From: CAWEFA01 sp963851385
GTDB lineage: Bacteria; Bacteroidota; Bacteroidia; Bacteroidales; DTGW01
Length of the DNA: 64,000 nt
Direction of reading: 5' to 3'
Assembly: GCA_963851385.1 (NCBI GenBank)
Contig: CAWKPE010000021.1
Location: 1 to 64,000, forward strand
Each line of letters starts with the position of its first letter. Position 1 is the stretch's first letter. Below the pieces are notes generated by a model. The model did no database searches. It was not told where the DNA came from and worked only from the letters and a program-made list of their open reading frames with translations. Both the position numbers and the translations under genes were made by a program. Positions 1 to 8,231 of the stretch are shown piece after piece.

Positions 1-664
1 ATCAGGTAATGCAGATCCTACCTATTTTTATATCCTCTGCTGTCCGTTCTCCAACTTTGATATTATGTTGGTGTCGCATATAAGCCTGAATATCAGCTGT
101 AAATCCATCTCCTGCAATACGTATTGATTGGTTACATACTATACCTCCAAATGCAATAACAGCTATTTCGGTAGTTCCACCTCCTATATCAACTACCATA
201 TTGCCTTCAGGAGCTTCAACATCAAGGCCAATACCAAGAGCAGCAGCCATAGGTTCGTAAATCATATATACTTCCCTGCCATTGGCATGTTCTGCTGAGT
301 CACGGACTGCACGAATTTCAACGTCGGTACTTCCTGAAGGTATGCTGACTACCATTTTTAAAGCAGGATTGAACAGTTGATTTTTTTTATTCACCATCTT
401 AATCATCCCGCGAATCATTTGTTCAGCAGCATTAAAGTCTGCGATAACTCCGTCTTTTAATGGCCGTATAGTTTTAATATTTTCGTGAGTCTTCCCATGC
501 ATCAATCTGGCAGTTTCGCCAATAGCTATCAGTTTCCCTGTTTTTGTGTCTATTGCGACTATAGAAGGTTCGTCTACTACTATTTTGTCGTTGTGGATTA
601 TTATGGTATTGGCTGTCCCTAGGTCAATAGCAATCTCCTGCGTTAAAAAAGAAAATAAACCCAT
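1..664 (-). CDS. mreB: Rod-shape-determining protein MreB (partial, frameshifted near the window edge)
   Basis: Actin-like ATPase that forms membrane-associated filaments and directs lateral wall synthesis with MreC/MreD/RodA. Starts at 664. Seen: the phosphate-binding N-terminus (AIDLGTANT, residues about 12-20), the second phosphate loop (VVDIGGGTTE, about 157-166) and the adenosine-contact region (ERTAEDIKI). The frame closes at a TGA at position 2 after a tail (GRICIT) that is not MreB-like. The next frame at once gives VGSALPD, the normal MreB continuation, so about one or two bases are out of register near positions 20-26. The gene follows purH on the same strand, as in other Bacteroidota where purH precedes mreBCD. 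The rest lies outside the window. Identity is secure; whether the shift is biological or an assembly error cannot be told. Confidence 0.92.
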
Positions 665-679
665 ATGTCTGTATTATAT

Positions 680-748
680 ATTTAAAGTTCAAAGTTTAAG
701 GTTCAAAGTTTTCAGTTTCCGGTATCCGGTTTTCCCGTCTCCGGTTTC
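680..748. repeat. Low-complexity intergenic repeat (gttcaaag / tccggt units)
   Basis: Short degenerate repeats between mreB and purH: several copies of gttcaaag-like words followed by a run of tccggt/ttccgt words. Similar debris occurs at 23827-23889 and 24770-24830. No coding or structural role is apparent. Confidence 0.6.
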
Positions 749-755
749 CGTCATT

Positions 756-2282
756 CTAATGTTTAAAATGCCTGGTTCCGGTAAATACCATTGTCATATT
801 GTGCTTATTGCAATATTCAATAGAATCATTATCACGTATCGAACCTCCTGGTTGAATCACAGCAGTTATACCAGCCTGCTGGGCAATTTCAACACAATCT
901 GAAAATGGGAAAAAAGCATCTGAGGCCATCACAGCGCCTTTTAACCCGAAACCAAAACTACCGGCTTTAATTATAGCTTGTTTCAAAGCATCTACCCTCG
1001 ATGTCTGTCCAACTCCGCTTGCCAATAATTGCTTTTCCTTTGCCAAAACTATGGCATTCGATTTTGTGTGTTTAACAATTTTGTTGGCAAATTCCATGTC
1101 GCTAATCTCAGATTTTTCAGGAGTTCTGTTTGTTACTAGACTCATATCGCTTTCAGTTTCAGTTTTAAGATCTCTATCCTGAGCGAGTACTCCATTTAAT
1201 ATGGAACGAAACTGTTGAGTTGGAAAATTCTTTTCTTTTTGAACAAGTATGATCCTGTTTTTCTTTGATTCAAGAATTGTTAATGCTTCCTTTTCATAAC
1301 TAGGAGCAATAATAACTTCGAAAAATATTTTGTTGATTTCCTGGGCAGTTTCTTTATCAATTTCTTTATTTGTAATTATAATACCTCCATATGCTGAAAC
1401 CGGATCCCCTGCCAATGCATCTTTCCAGGAATCAATAAGGGCAGGACGGGAAGCAATGCCGCATGCATTATTATGTTTCAGAATGGCTACAGTTGTTTCA
1501 TTAAATTCTCCAATCAGGTTAACAGCTGAATCAATATCGAGCAAATTATTATATGATATTTCTTTTCCACAAAGCTGATCAAACAGTTTTTCAATATCTC
1601 CATAATAAATACCTATTTGATGAGGATTTTCACCATAACGCAATTCTTTGCTTAGTTCAATACTTTGTTTGAATACTTTTGCATTGAAATCTTTATTGAA
1701 ATAATTAAAGATGGCAGTATCATAGTGAGATGTAATATTAAAAGCTTCTGCAGCAAACATTTTTCTGTCGGCTAAAGTAGTCTGACCGTCTTTATCATCA
1801 AGCAAAGTAAGCAGATCATTATATTGGGCTTTAGATGCCACGATAAGAACATCATTATAATTTTTTGCCGCAGCCCTTATTAAAGATATTCCGCCAATAT
1901 CAATTTTTTCAATGACTGACTGATGCTGGGCACCTGAAGCAACAGTTTCTTCAAACGGATATAAATCTACTATTACCAGATCAACTTCTGGAATTTCATA
2001 TTGCTTTAGTTGATCAAGATCTGCCTGGTTGTTGCGACGTGCCAATATTCCGCCAAATACTTTCGGATGCAATGTTTTTACCCTGCCGCCAAGTATTGAA
2101 GGATAACCGGTCAGCTCTTCCACTGATGTTACTTTAATACCAAGCTTTTCAATAAATTCCTGTGTTCCTCCGGTTGAATATATTTTTACTCCTAATTCAT
2201 TTAATTTTCTAGCAATCTGCTCTAAATGATCCTTGTAATACACTGAAATGAGTACAGATTTAATTTTTTTTAAGCCGGTCAT
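756..2282 (-). CDS. purH: Bifunctional AICAR transformylase / IMP cyclohydrolase
   Basis: Catalyses the last two steps of de novo purine synthesis: formylation of AICAR from 10-formyl-THF, then ring closure to IMP. The 508 residues match the usual length of about 510. The N-terminal MGS-type cyclohydrolase domain (about 1-195) shows YSTGGT (35-40) and GGRVKTLHPKVFGG (65-78). The transformylase part shows LRYGENPHQ (about 213), the catalytic Lys-His segment KHNNACG (about 266) and the C-terminal block KGAVMASDAFFPF followed by IQPGGSIRD. It lies upstream of mreB on the same strand with about 90 bp between. Cytoplasmic. Confidence 0.97.
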   Translation of the reverse strand: MTGLKKIKSVLISVYYKDHLEQIARKLNELGVKIYSTGGTQEFIEKLGIKVTSVEELTGYPSILGGRVKTLHPKVFGGILARRNNQADLDQLKQYEIPEVDLVIVDLYPFEETVASGAQHQSVIEKIDIGGISLIRAAAKNYNDVLIVASKAQYNDLLTLLDDKDGQTTLADRKMFAAEAFNITSHYDTAIFNYFNKDFNAKVFKQSIELSKELRYGENPHQIGIYYGDIEKLFDQLCGKEISYNNLLDIDSAVNLIGEFNETTVAILKHNNACGIASRPALIDSWKDALAGDPVSAYGGIIITNKEIDKETAQEINKIFFEVIIAPSYEKEALTILESKKNRIILVQKEKNFPTQQFRSILNGVLAQDRDLKTETESDMSLVTNRTPEKSEISDMEFANKIVKHTKSNAIVLAKEKQLLASGVGQTSRVDALKQAIIKAGSFGFGLKGAVMASDAFFPFSDCVEIAQQAGITAVIQPGGSIRDNDSIEYCNKHNMTMVFTGTRHFKH

Positions 2283-2375
2283 CTATTTATTATTTGTTAT
2301 ATTTTGACAAAAGTATTAAAAAAGTTGATATTAAAAGGTATTTTTAGTGTTGTTAAAAGTAATGTTCAATGAATT

Positions 2376-2383
2376 TAACTTTG
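2376..2383 (+). promoter_or_regulatory. Candidate Bacteroidota -7 promoter box upstream of the ABC permease
   Basis: taactttg fits the TAnnTTTG -7 box used by the primary sigma factor of Bacteroidota. It lies about 65 bp before the permease start. No well-spaced -33 TTTG is obvious, so support is moderate. Confidence 0.35.
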
Positions 2384-2449
2384 GATTTTTTATTACATAA
2401 AAATCTAAAAATCAATTTTTAAAAAACTTCAAAATGACTTATTAACTAT

Positions 2450-3700
2450 ATGTTGTTCATAAAACTTCTTACCGAAAGCTTCTTTATGGCTTTGCATTCA
2501 GTTACTGTTAATAAAATGCGTACAATTCTTACATTGTTAGGAATAACTATCGGAATATTTGCTATCATTTCTGTTTTTACTGCACTGGATTCAATGGAAT
2601 CATATATCCGTGAAAACATATCCGGATTAGGCGATAACGTCATCTATATACAAAAATGGCCCTGGAACTTTGAAGGCGAATACAAGTGGTGGGAATACCT
2701 GAACCGGCCGGTTCCCAAATACAGCGAATATGAAGAAATTGCTAAAAAAGCTCAAACAATTGATGTTGCAACTTTTTCTGTCAGTGCTATTGCACAAATC
2801 AAGTATAAGAATAATACTTATAACAATGGTATCATTTGGGGTAATACTCATGAATTCCAGGAAGTAAGAAGTTTTGAAATTGAAAAGGGACGCTATTTCT
2901 CGCAGTTTGAATCAAAATCAGGAAAAAATTTAACCCTTGTAGGAAATAAGATTGCCAGGGAATTATTTGCAGATGATGACCCAATTGGCAAGTCAATAAA
3001 AATAAATGGCCAAAAAGTAAACGTCATTGGAGTAATTAAAAAAGAAGGAACTTCAATAATAGGAGGTGGAAGTCTGGATGAAATAGTTCTTTTACCAATG
3101 AATTATGCACGTAATATTTTTGATATTAGAAACGAAAGACTTAATCCTTATATAATGGTGAGAGCCAAAAAAAATGTGCCTATAGAGCAGATGAAAGATG
3201 AACTTTTAAATATTATGAGAAGAATGAGAATGTTGAAACCTAAACAAGCCGATAATTTTGCACTTAACCAGGTAAGCATGATTCTTAAAGGCATTGAGCA
3301 GGTGTTTGTCGTAATTAATATTGCCGGTTGGTTAATAGGAGGTTTCTCAATTATTGTAGGAGGCTTTGGAATAGCTAATATTATGTTTGTGTCTGTCAGG
3401 GAACGCACGAATCAAATAGGAATTCAAAAAGCATTAGGAGCAAAAAGATTTTTTATCATGGTTGAATTTTTGTTTGAATCAATAATGCTTGCTTTAGCCG
3501 GGGGCATTATAGGTTTACTTCTCGTATCAGGAATAACCCTGTTTGCTAATTTGGCATTCGGATTACATATTTCACTTACTTTAGGAAATATTTTATTAGG
3601 GTTATTCACTTCAATTATTATAGGAATAGTTTCTGGTTTGATACCTGCATGGGTTGCATCGCGCCTGAATCCTGTTGAGGCAATCAATACGATATTTTAG
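2450..3700 (+). CDS. ABC transporter permease, MacB/FtsX type
   Basis: Integral membrane subunit of a type VII (MacB-like) ABC exporter, 416 residues. Seen: a first membrane helix (about 26-46), a large periplasmic MacB core domain (about 50-280), then three C-terminal helices (about 287-312, 340-362, 383-405) as in FtsX-domain permeases. The PAWVASRLNPVEAI ending is characteristic of the family. It is divergent from purH and has no ATPase gene next to it in the window, so its ATPase partner must be encoded elsewhere. Substrate unknown: lipoproteins, antibiotics or macrolide-like compounds are all possible for this family. Confidence 0.9.
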   Translation: MLFIKLLTESFFMALHSVTVNKMRTILTLLGITIGIFAIISVFTALDSMESYIRENISGLGDNVIYIQKWPWNFEGEYKWWEYLNRPVPKYSEYEEIAKKAQTIDVATFSVSAIAQIKYKNNTYNNGIIWGNTHEFQEVRSFEIEKGRYFSQFESKSGKNLTLVGNKIARELFADDDPIGKSIKINGQKVNVIGVIKKEGTSIIGGGSLDEIVLLPMNYARNIFDIRNERLNPYIMVRAKKNVPIEQMKDELLNIMRRMRMLKPKQADNFALNQVSMILKGIEQVFVVINIAGWLIGGFSIIVGGFGIANIMFVSVRERTNQIGIQKALGAKRFFIMVEFLFESIMLALAGGIIGLLLVSGITLFANLAFGLHISLTLGNILLGLFTSIIIGIVSGLIPAWVASRLNPVEAINTIF

Positions 3701-3714
3701 TTTTGAATTTATTA

Positions 3715-3795
3715 TCAAAGAAATATTTTTATAAATGCAATTTCAATTCTTTCAATCGGTAATGTTTCAACAAGATCAACATGACTGTTTTGCCA
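3715..3795 (-). pseudogene. Possible 3' fragment of an unidentified gene
   Basis: On the minus strand a 26-codon open stretch ending in TGA reads like a natural protein tail (contains HVDLVETLPIERIEIAF). Upstream it runs directly into the palindrome at 3801-3827, with no start codon. It may be the stump of a gene truncated by that repeat, or a chance open frame. I do not recognise the family. Confidence 0.25.
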
Positions 3796-3800
3796 GATAA

Positions 3801-3827
3801 GTCATACTGAGCTTGTCGAAGTATGAC
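3801..3827. repeat. REP-like palindrome
   Basis: Imperfect palindrome with arms gtcatact and agtatgac around the core gagcttgtcga. The same core occurs in two inverted copies at 18282-18310 and 18321-18345. Words of this type (ctgagc..gtcgaag) are widespread extragenic palindromes in bacteria. This copy lies downstream of both flanking genes. Confidence 0.7.
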
Positions 3828-3908
3828 TAGCTTTGATTTTTTGTATTGATTTAATTAAGAAATTTTTATTGAGGACTTAAATATAATTATAATGAGAGCT
3901 CACTCAAT

Positions 3909-4676
3909 TCACATATCTACTCCCTTTGCTAACTTTGTCAGGTTCACAAATTCCTGTACTTTTAATTGCTCGGGTCTTTTATTAAATATTTCCATTGTAA
4001 GGCTATCAGCAGAAAATAATTGACGCAGAGAATTTCTCAAAGTCTTTCTCCTTTGGTTAAATGCAGTTTTAACTATTTTAAAAAATAAATCTTCATTGCA
4101 GTCTAGTTTTGAAGTACTGTTACGAGTAAGCCTAATAACTGCACTTTTTACTTTTGGCGGCGGAACAAAAACGTTTTCATTGACAGTAAAAAGATATTTA
4201 ATATCATAATAAGCTTGCAAAAGCACGCTTAAAATGCCATAGGTTTTATTTCCGCGAGATGCACTGATGCGTTCAGCAACTTCCTTTTGTATCATACATA
4301 TTGTCTGCGTTACATGATTTTTATTTTCCAGAATTTTAAAAAAAATCTGGCTTGATATATTATATGGAAAATTTCCAATTATGGTATAAGTTCCTGGAAA
4401 TAGTTTTTTAAGATCAAGGTTCAAAAAATTTCCGGTAATAATTTTTTCATCAATTAATGCAAGAGTTGTTTTAATGTATTCAACAGATTCCTTGTCAATT
4501 TCAACCACATAAAAATTTTGAAATTTATTTATTAAAAAGCGAGTGAGCATACCCATTCCCGGACCAATTTCTATAACCAGTTCAGGATTGCCAACAATAC
4601 TTTCTGTTATTTTTTTTGCAATATTTTGATCCTTCAAAAAATGCTGACCAAGACTTTTTTTTGGGCGAACAAACAT
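3909..4676 (-). CDS. rsmA: 16S rRNA (adenine1518-N6/adenine1519-N6)-dimethyltransferase
   Basis: Dimethylates two adjacent adenines in the 3'-terminal helix 45 of 16S rRNA, a late small-subunit maturation step; loss gives kasugamycin resistance. 255 residues, normal length. Seen: the N-terminal signature KSLGQHFLKD (about 7-16), SAM-binding motif I VIEIGPGMGMLT (about 33-44), the catalytic motif GNFPYN (about 100-105) and the C-terminal RRKTLRNSLRQL block (about 212). Same strand as the SRPBCC gene and pyrE upstream; about 80 bp separates it from the SRPBCC gene. Confidence 0.96.
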   Translation of the reverse strand: MFVRPKKSLGQHFLKDQNIAKKITESIVGNPELVIEIGPGMGMLTRFLINKFQNFYVVEIDKESVEYIKTTLALIDEKIITGNFLNLDLKKLFPGTYTIIGNFPYNISSQIFFKILENKNHVTQTICMIQKEVAERISASRGNKTYGILSVLLQAYYDIKYLFTVNENVFVPPPKVKSAVIRLTRNSTSKLDCNEDLFFKIVKTAFNQRRKTLRNSLRQLFSADSLTMEIFNKRPEQLKVQEFVNLTKLAKGVDM

Positions 4677-4755
4677 AAATAAAATTTAATGTGCAAATGT
4701 GCAAATGTGTTATTCTTTTATCTATTATTATTGAATTTTCAAATTGTCAAATTGA

Positions 4756-5166
4756 TTAATTAAATTGTATCTTTTCAAGCTGGTCAACAAGTGAATCGAC
4801 AAATGCCTGAAGCGGTTTTGAAGCCAACATCTTTAACATAGGATTCAAATTGGCTTTAACGGTTAGCTTGATTCGTGTATCATTGATGGCTTGTTCCTTA
4901 AGCTGAATCCAGAAATAAAAGTCAAATTTACTGCCTTCTTCTCCTGTCATTTTAATTAAAGTAAAAGGTTCTTTTTGTATTATCTTCAGTCCGGTTTCAC
5001 CAATTCCATCAAAATTAAAATGACAATTATCCTCGCTAGCCTGCCAATTTTTTACTTTATCAGGAGATACCAGATGGCTGTAATTATTAAAATTTGATAA
5101 AAAACCATAAACCTTTTCTGAAGGAGCTATTATCTTACCAATTTTACTTTCAATTTTTGTTTCCAT
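4756..5166 (-). CDS. SRPBCC-fold (START/polyketide-cyclase-like) protein
   Basis: 136 residues with the layout of the SRPBCC hydrophobic-ligand-binding fold: an N-terminal strand followed by an APSEKVYGFLSNFNNY helix, central strands rich in Phe/Trp, and a long C-terminal helix (about 108-134). No catalytic motif can be assigned. In Bacteroidota a gene of this kind is commonly found just downstream of pyrE, as here (about 85 bp spacing), but its role is unknown. Likely cytoplasmic; no signal peptide. Confidence 0.8.
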   Translation of the reverse strand: METKIESKIGKIIAPSEKVYGFLSNFNNYSHLVSPDKVKNWQASEDNCHFNFDGIGETGLKIIQKEPFTLIKMTGEEGSKFDFYFWIQLKEQAINDTRIKLTVKANLNPMLKMLASKPLQAFVDSLVDQLEKIQFN

Positions 5167-5251
5167 TTTTCAGACTGCTGACGGTTGACTTCCGACAGCC
5201 GCAAATAAACCATATATTAAATTATCAATAAACAATAATCAATCGTCAATT

Positions 5252-5890
5252 TTAAGTTCCCCATTTATCCGGAGCTTCCCTCCATCTTTTCAAAGTTTCA
5301 ATATGTTCATTTTTGATATAGCCTAATTTTATTGCAAGTTCTACAAGCGTATTATAATCACAAAGCGTATAGAGATTAACATTGGCTTTCGCAAAATTTT
5401 CCATTGTCGAAGAAAATCCGTACGTGAAAATAGCTACCATACCTTCAACTTTAGCTCCGGCATTGCGAACGGCTTCAACTGCTTTGATGCTGCTTCCCCC
5501 GGTAGAAATAAGATCTTCAATTACTACAACTTTCTGACCGGCCTTTAAATCACCCTCGATAAGATTGGACAAACCATGATCTTTAGGTGCTGAACGAATG
5601 TAACAAAAGGGCTTTTTTAAAGAATCTGCTATCAATGCTCCTTGTGCTATTGCTCCTGTTGCTACCGCGGCAATTACATCAAATTTTAAAAACTTTTCAT
5701 TTATAATTTCACAAAAAGCTTTTTTAATATAACTTCGTACTTCCGGAAAAGCTAATGTTTTCCTGTTGTCGCAATATATAGGTGACTTCCAGCCGGAGGC
5801 CCATGTAAAAGGTGCTGTCGGCTGAAGTTTTATAGCATTACATTTTAATAAATATTCAGCAATTTTTGTGGCGTAATTCATATTTGTCAT
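5252..5890 (-). CDS. pyrE: Orotate phosphoribosyltransferase
   Basis: Transfers the phosphoribosyl group of PRPP to orotate, giving OMP in de novo pyrimidine synthesis. 212 residues. Seen: the orotate-binding FTWASGWKSPIYCDNR segment (about 28-43), the mobile catalytic loop with Lys/His residues (APKDHG) and the PRPP-binding motif VVVIEDLISTGGSS (about 120-133). I took the ATG at 5890; a second ATG four codons in is an alternative start. Cytoplasmic homodimer in characterised members. First gene of a probable pyrE-SRPBCC-rsmA minus-strand group. Confidence 0.96.
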   Translation of the reverse strand: MTNMNYATKIAEYLLKCNAIKLQPTAPFTWASGWKSPIYCDNRKTLAFPEVRSYIKKAFCEIINEKFLKFDVIAAVATGAIAQGALIADSLKKPFCYIRSAPKDHGLSNLIEGDLKAGQKVVVIEDLISTGGSSIKAVEAVRNAGAKVEGMVAIFTYGFSSTMENFAKANVNLYTLCDYNTLVELAIKLGYIKNEHIETLKRWREAPDKWGT

Positions 5891-5983
5891 AACAAAATGT
5901 TAAAGTATATTTATAATTAAAATTTATTAAAACGAACAATTTTTTTTTGTGCTTTAATCTTTGTTCTTGTTTAAGTTTTGCAA

Positions 5984-6604
5984 ATGTATAAAGTTTTTTT
6001 CAACGAGAGTTTCTTAGGTTTTACTTTAAAAGATGAGGTGGATAGTAAAAATGATGCAGCTGTTATGCCTTATCAAAGCTTCGATCAAATTGAAAATTGG
6101 TTAAGTAATGCTGAAAAATCAGCTAAACCTGTGAACATAATATTGATTCATTCACACCCAAAAAAGATTTGGAAAGAATTTAAAAAACATTTTAAATTTA
6201 TTGAAGCTGCCGGAGGACTGGTAAAAAACAAAAAAAATGAATACCTTTTTATATATAAAAAAGGCAAATGGGATTTACCAAAGGGAAAAATTGATAAAGG
6301 AGAGCAGCCTATTGAAACCGCTTTGCGGGAAATTCACGAAGAGACCGGTCTTAATAAAATTGAAATTGTTAATGAAATTTTAAATACATACCATATATAT
6401 AGGTATAAGGAAAAGTTAATTTTGAAAAAGACTTATTGGTTTTTAATTAATAATAATGGCCCAGATGATTTGATTTTACAAACCGAAGAACATATTGAAA
6501 AGGCTTCCTGGTTTGAAATACTTAAACTATCGCCTATACTGGCTAACAGCTATGGCTCAATAAATGATGTTTTCGAAATTTATAATTGCAAAGAAAATCA
6601 GTAG
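5984..6604 (+). CDS. Nudix hydrolase with an N-terminal extension
   Basis: Pyrophosphohydrolase of the Nudix family, which cleaves nucleoside diphosphates linked to another moiety. The Nudix box is complete: G at about residue 101, E six later, then REIHEETG ending near 122. The roughly 75 residues before the Nudix fold form a small separate domain of unknown function. I chose the ATG at 5984; an in-frame TTG two codons upstream is also open. Divergent from pyrE. The substrate cannot be read from the sequence. Confidence 0.9.
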   Translation: MYKVFFNESFLGFTLKDEVDSKNDAAVMPYQSFDQIENWLSNAEKSAKPVNIILIHSHPKKIWKEFKKHFKFIEAAGGLVKNKKNEYLFIYKKGKWDLPKGKIDKGEQPIETALREIHEETGLNKIEIVNEILNTYHIYRYKEKLILKKTYWFLINNNGPDDLILQTEEHIEKASWFEILKLSPILANSYGSINDVFEIYNCKENQ

Positions 6605-6708
6605 TTTATAAACCTCATTAAGAAATTTTAAGATAATTCATTAAACCTTTTGCTTTTATTTGCGTCCAAAGGATTATTATTACTATTGTCAAACTAAAAT
6701 TGAAATTT

Positions 6709-7725
6709 ATGAAAGCAAAAGGATTATATGTTTTTACGGCGGTTTTATTTGTTCTTGGAATGATTGTTTTCTTTGGGTGCAAAAAGGACAATAATTCAAC
6801 TGATAATTCAACAGTTGCAACAAGTACTGTAAATGAAGCGCAACAATCTGAATCGCAAGATGCTATTGCAGATAAAACCGAACAAGATATGGATAACAAT
6901 CTTGACAAGCTTGAATCTAATGGATATTCGACATCTTCTGAAAAATCCGATCTAGATGAATGTGTAAGTGTATCAATTGATTCTACTACTAGGGCCAAAG
7001 GGTGGCCAAGAACAGTTACACTAACATATAATTGTCAAGATACTATTAACAATGAAATTTTCAGCCAAACAGGCCAGATTATTGTTCAAGTGGATACTAT
7101 TAAAAAGACCAAAAGTGGAATGTTGTACAGTAGAAATATTTCATTTAATAATTACAAGATTATTATGGATAGCATTCCAACGTTTTCTCCTGCTACAAGC
7201 CCGTCAGTAACAATTACAGGATCAAGAACATTAACCAGGATTGGAATTAGTAGGACAATAATAAATTCTAAACTTATTAATATTGATGTAACAGATTCTA
7301 TTACATCGGACATGAATTTTACTATTAATTATGGTGATACAACTATTACTTTTACACGTAATGTAGCCAGGGAGAGAGTCGCAGAACTTTATTTTAAAAG
7401 AATTACAGGAACTTTAATATGGCTTTCAGACATTCCCAAAGATACCCTAACATATACAGGTACAGTTACCGGAATTAATGCAAGGGGAAAGAATTATACA
7501 AGAGAAATAACAACTCCGTTAGAATGTACATTTTGCTCTTCATGGCCTCACAATCTTAGAATTTCTTCAGGTGTAATTAGTTTTAGTAATGATGGCGGAC
7601 TTGTCGGAACTATTACTTATAGTGCTAATACAGACGATTGTAAAACTACGGTTACACTAAATGCCAACGGAAAAACCAAAGTAATTGAACGCAAGTTTGG
7701 TAGAAAATTTCATAAATGGTGGTAA
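6709..7725 (+). CDS. Predicted lipoprotein of unknown function
   Basis: About 338 residues. Starts with a typical lipoprotein signal: two Lys, a hydrophobic stretch and the lipobox FFGC (Cys about 23), followed by an Asn/Ser/Thr-rich tether. The rest is rich in Thr, Ser and beta-strand-like segments, with four scattered Cys and no recognisable domain. ATG 6709 is preferred over the in-frame TTG at 6700 because it places MKAKG directly before the hydrophobic core. Followed by a strong terminator at 7757-7790. Likely surface-exposed or periplasmic beta-rich protein. Confidence 0.8.
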   Translation: MKAKGLYVFTAVLFVLGMIVFFGCKKDNNSTDNSTVATSTVNEAQQSESQDAIADKTEQDMDNNLDKLESNGYSTSSEKSDLDECVSVSIDSTTRAKGWPRTVTLTYNCQDTINNEIFSQTGQIIVQVDTIKKTKSGMLYSRNISFNNYKIIMDSIPTFSPATSPSVTITGSRTLTRIGISRTIINSKLINIDVTDSITSDMNFTINYGDTTITFTRNVARERVAELYFKRITGTLIWLSDIPKDTLTYTGTVTGINARGKNYTREITTPLECTFCSSWPHNLRISSGVISFSNDGGLVGTITYSANTDDCKTTVTLNANGKTKVIERKFGRKFHKWW

Positions 7726-7756
7726 AATAATCAATTGTAATATTTACAATATACCT

Positions 7757-7790
7757 AAGAGCTGCTTCAAAAATGAGGCAGCTTTTTTTA
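7757..7790 (+). terminator. Rho-independent terminator of the lipoprotein gene (copy A)
   Basis: Eight-base-pair stem (gctgcttc / gaggcagc, one G-U pair) with a 6-nt loop, followed by seven T. The same hairpin ends the gene at 12031-14697 (copy at 14718-14751), although the two genes are unrelated. Confidence 0.9.
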
Positions 7791-7906
7791 TGGATCAAAT
7801 GAAAAGTGAGGAAAAAATAAAAAATCAATCGGTAAAGCTATGGTAAAAATTAAATACGGCAGACACAAAATAGGAATTATTACCCCAATCCCTTATAAAG
7901 GGCAAT
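7757..7906 (+). repeat. Left boundary repeat, copy A (A1)
   Basis: About 150 bp that recur at 14718-14856: identical terminator hairpin, shared tggatcaaatg, a diverged middle, then an identical tail that includes ttaccccaatccc and ttataaagggcaat. See the finding on paired modules. Confidence 0.8.
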
Positions 7907-8231
7907 TAACTATTTTCTGGCACAATTATTTTTGTCAAACCTAAAACTATCGTCAGGATATTAATGGTAATTGTAATTGTAATAAAAATATGCATGCAAT
8001 ATTTAGACTCGTCAGGGTCGATATATTGGTAGAAAGTTTCAGTGTGTAAATATTGCGCCAGGAACAAGGTTAATTATAAGTCAAACTATGCCTGGCGCTG
8101 AACGGGTAGAATAATAATCAAGTGTTTTCATCCCGTGCCATGGAAACAATATTTTTAAATTTACCTATATCTTGGCACGTATAATTCCTGAAATTCTTAT
8201 TCTACAAATATTTCGCTCCTATTCTTATGAT
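7907..8231. other. Gene-free stretch with two inverted-repeat pairs, downstream of the IS110 transposase
   Basis: No credible gene. Two inverted pairs stand out: gcgccagg at 8055-8062 with cctggcgc at 8091-8098, and cgtgcca at 8134-8140 with tggcacg at 8173-8179. They may belong to the end of the IS110 element or be independent hairpins. The arms resemble those inside the element at 26216-26562. Confidence 0.5.

Noticed and set aside
7916..7935. Sigma-54 promoter (tggcac, also at 9708 and 58096)
   Set aside because: The second half (TTGC at the right spacing) is missing at each site, and no gene is suitably placed.
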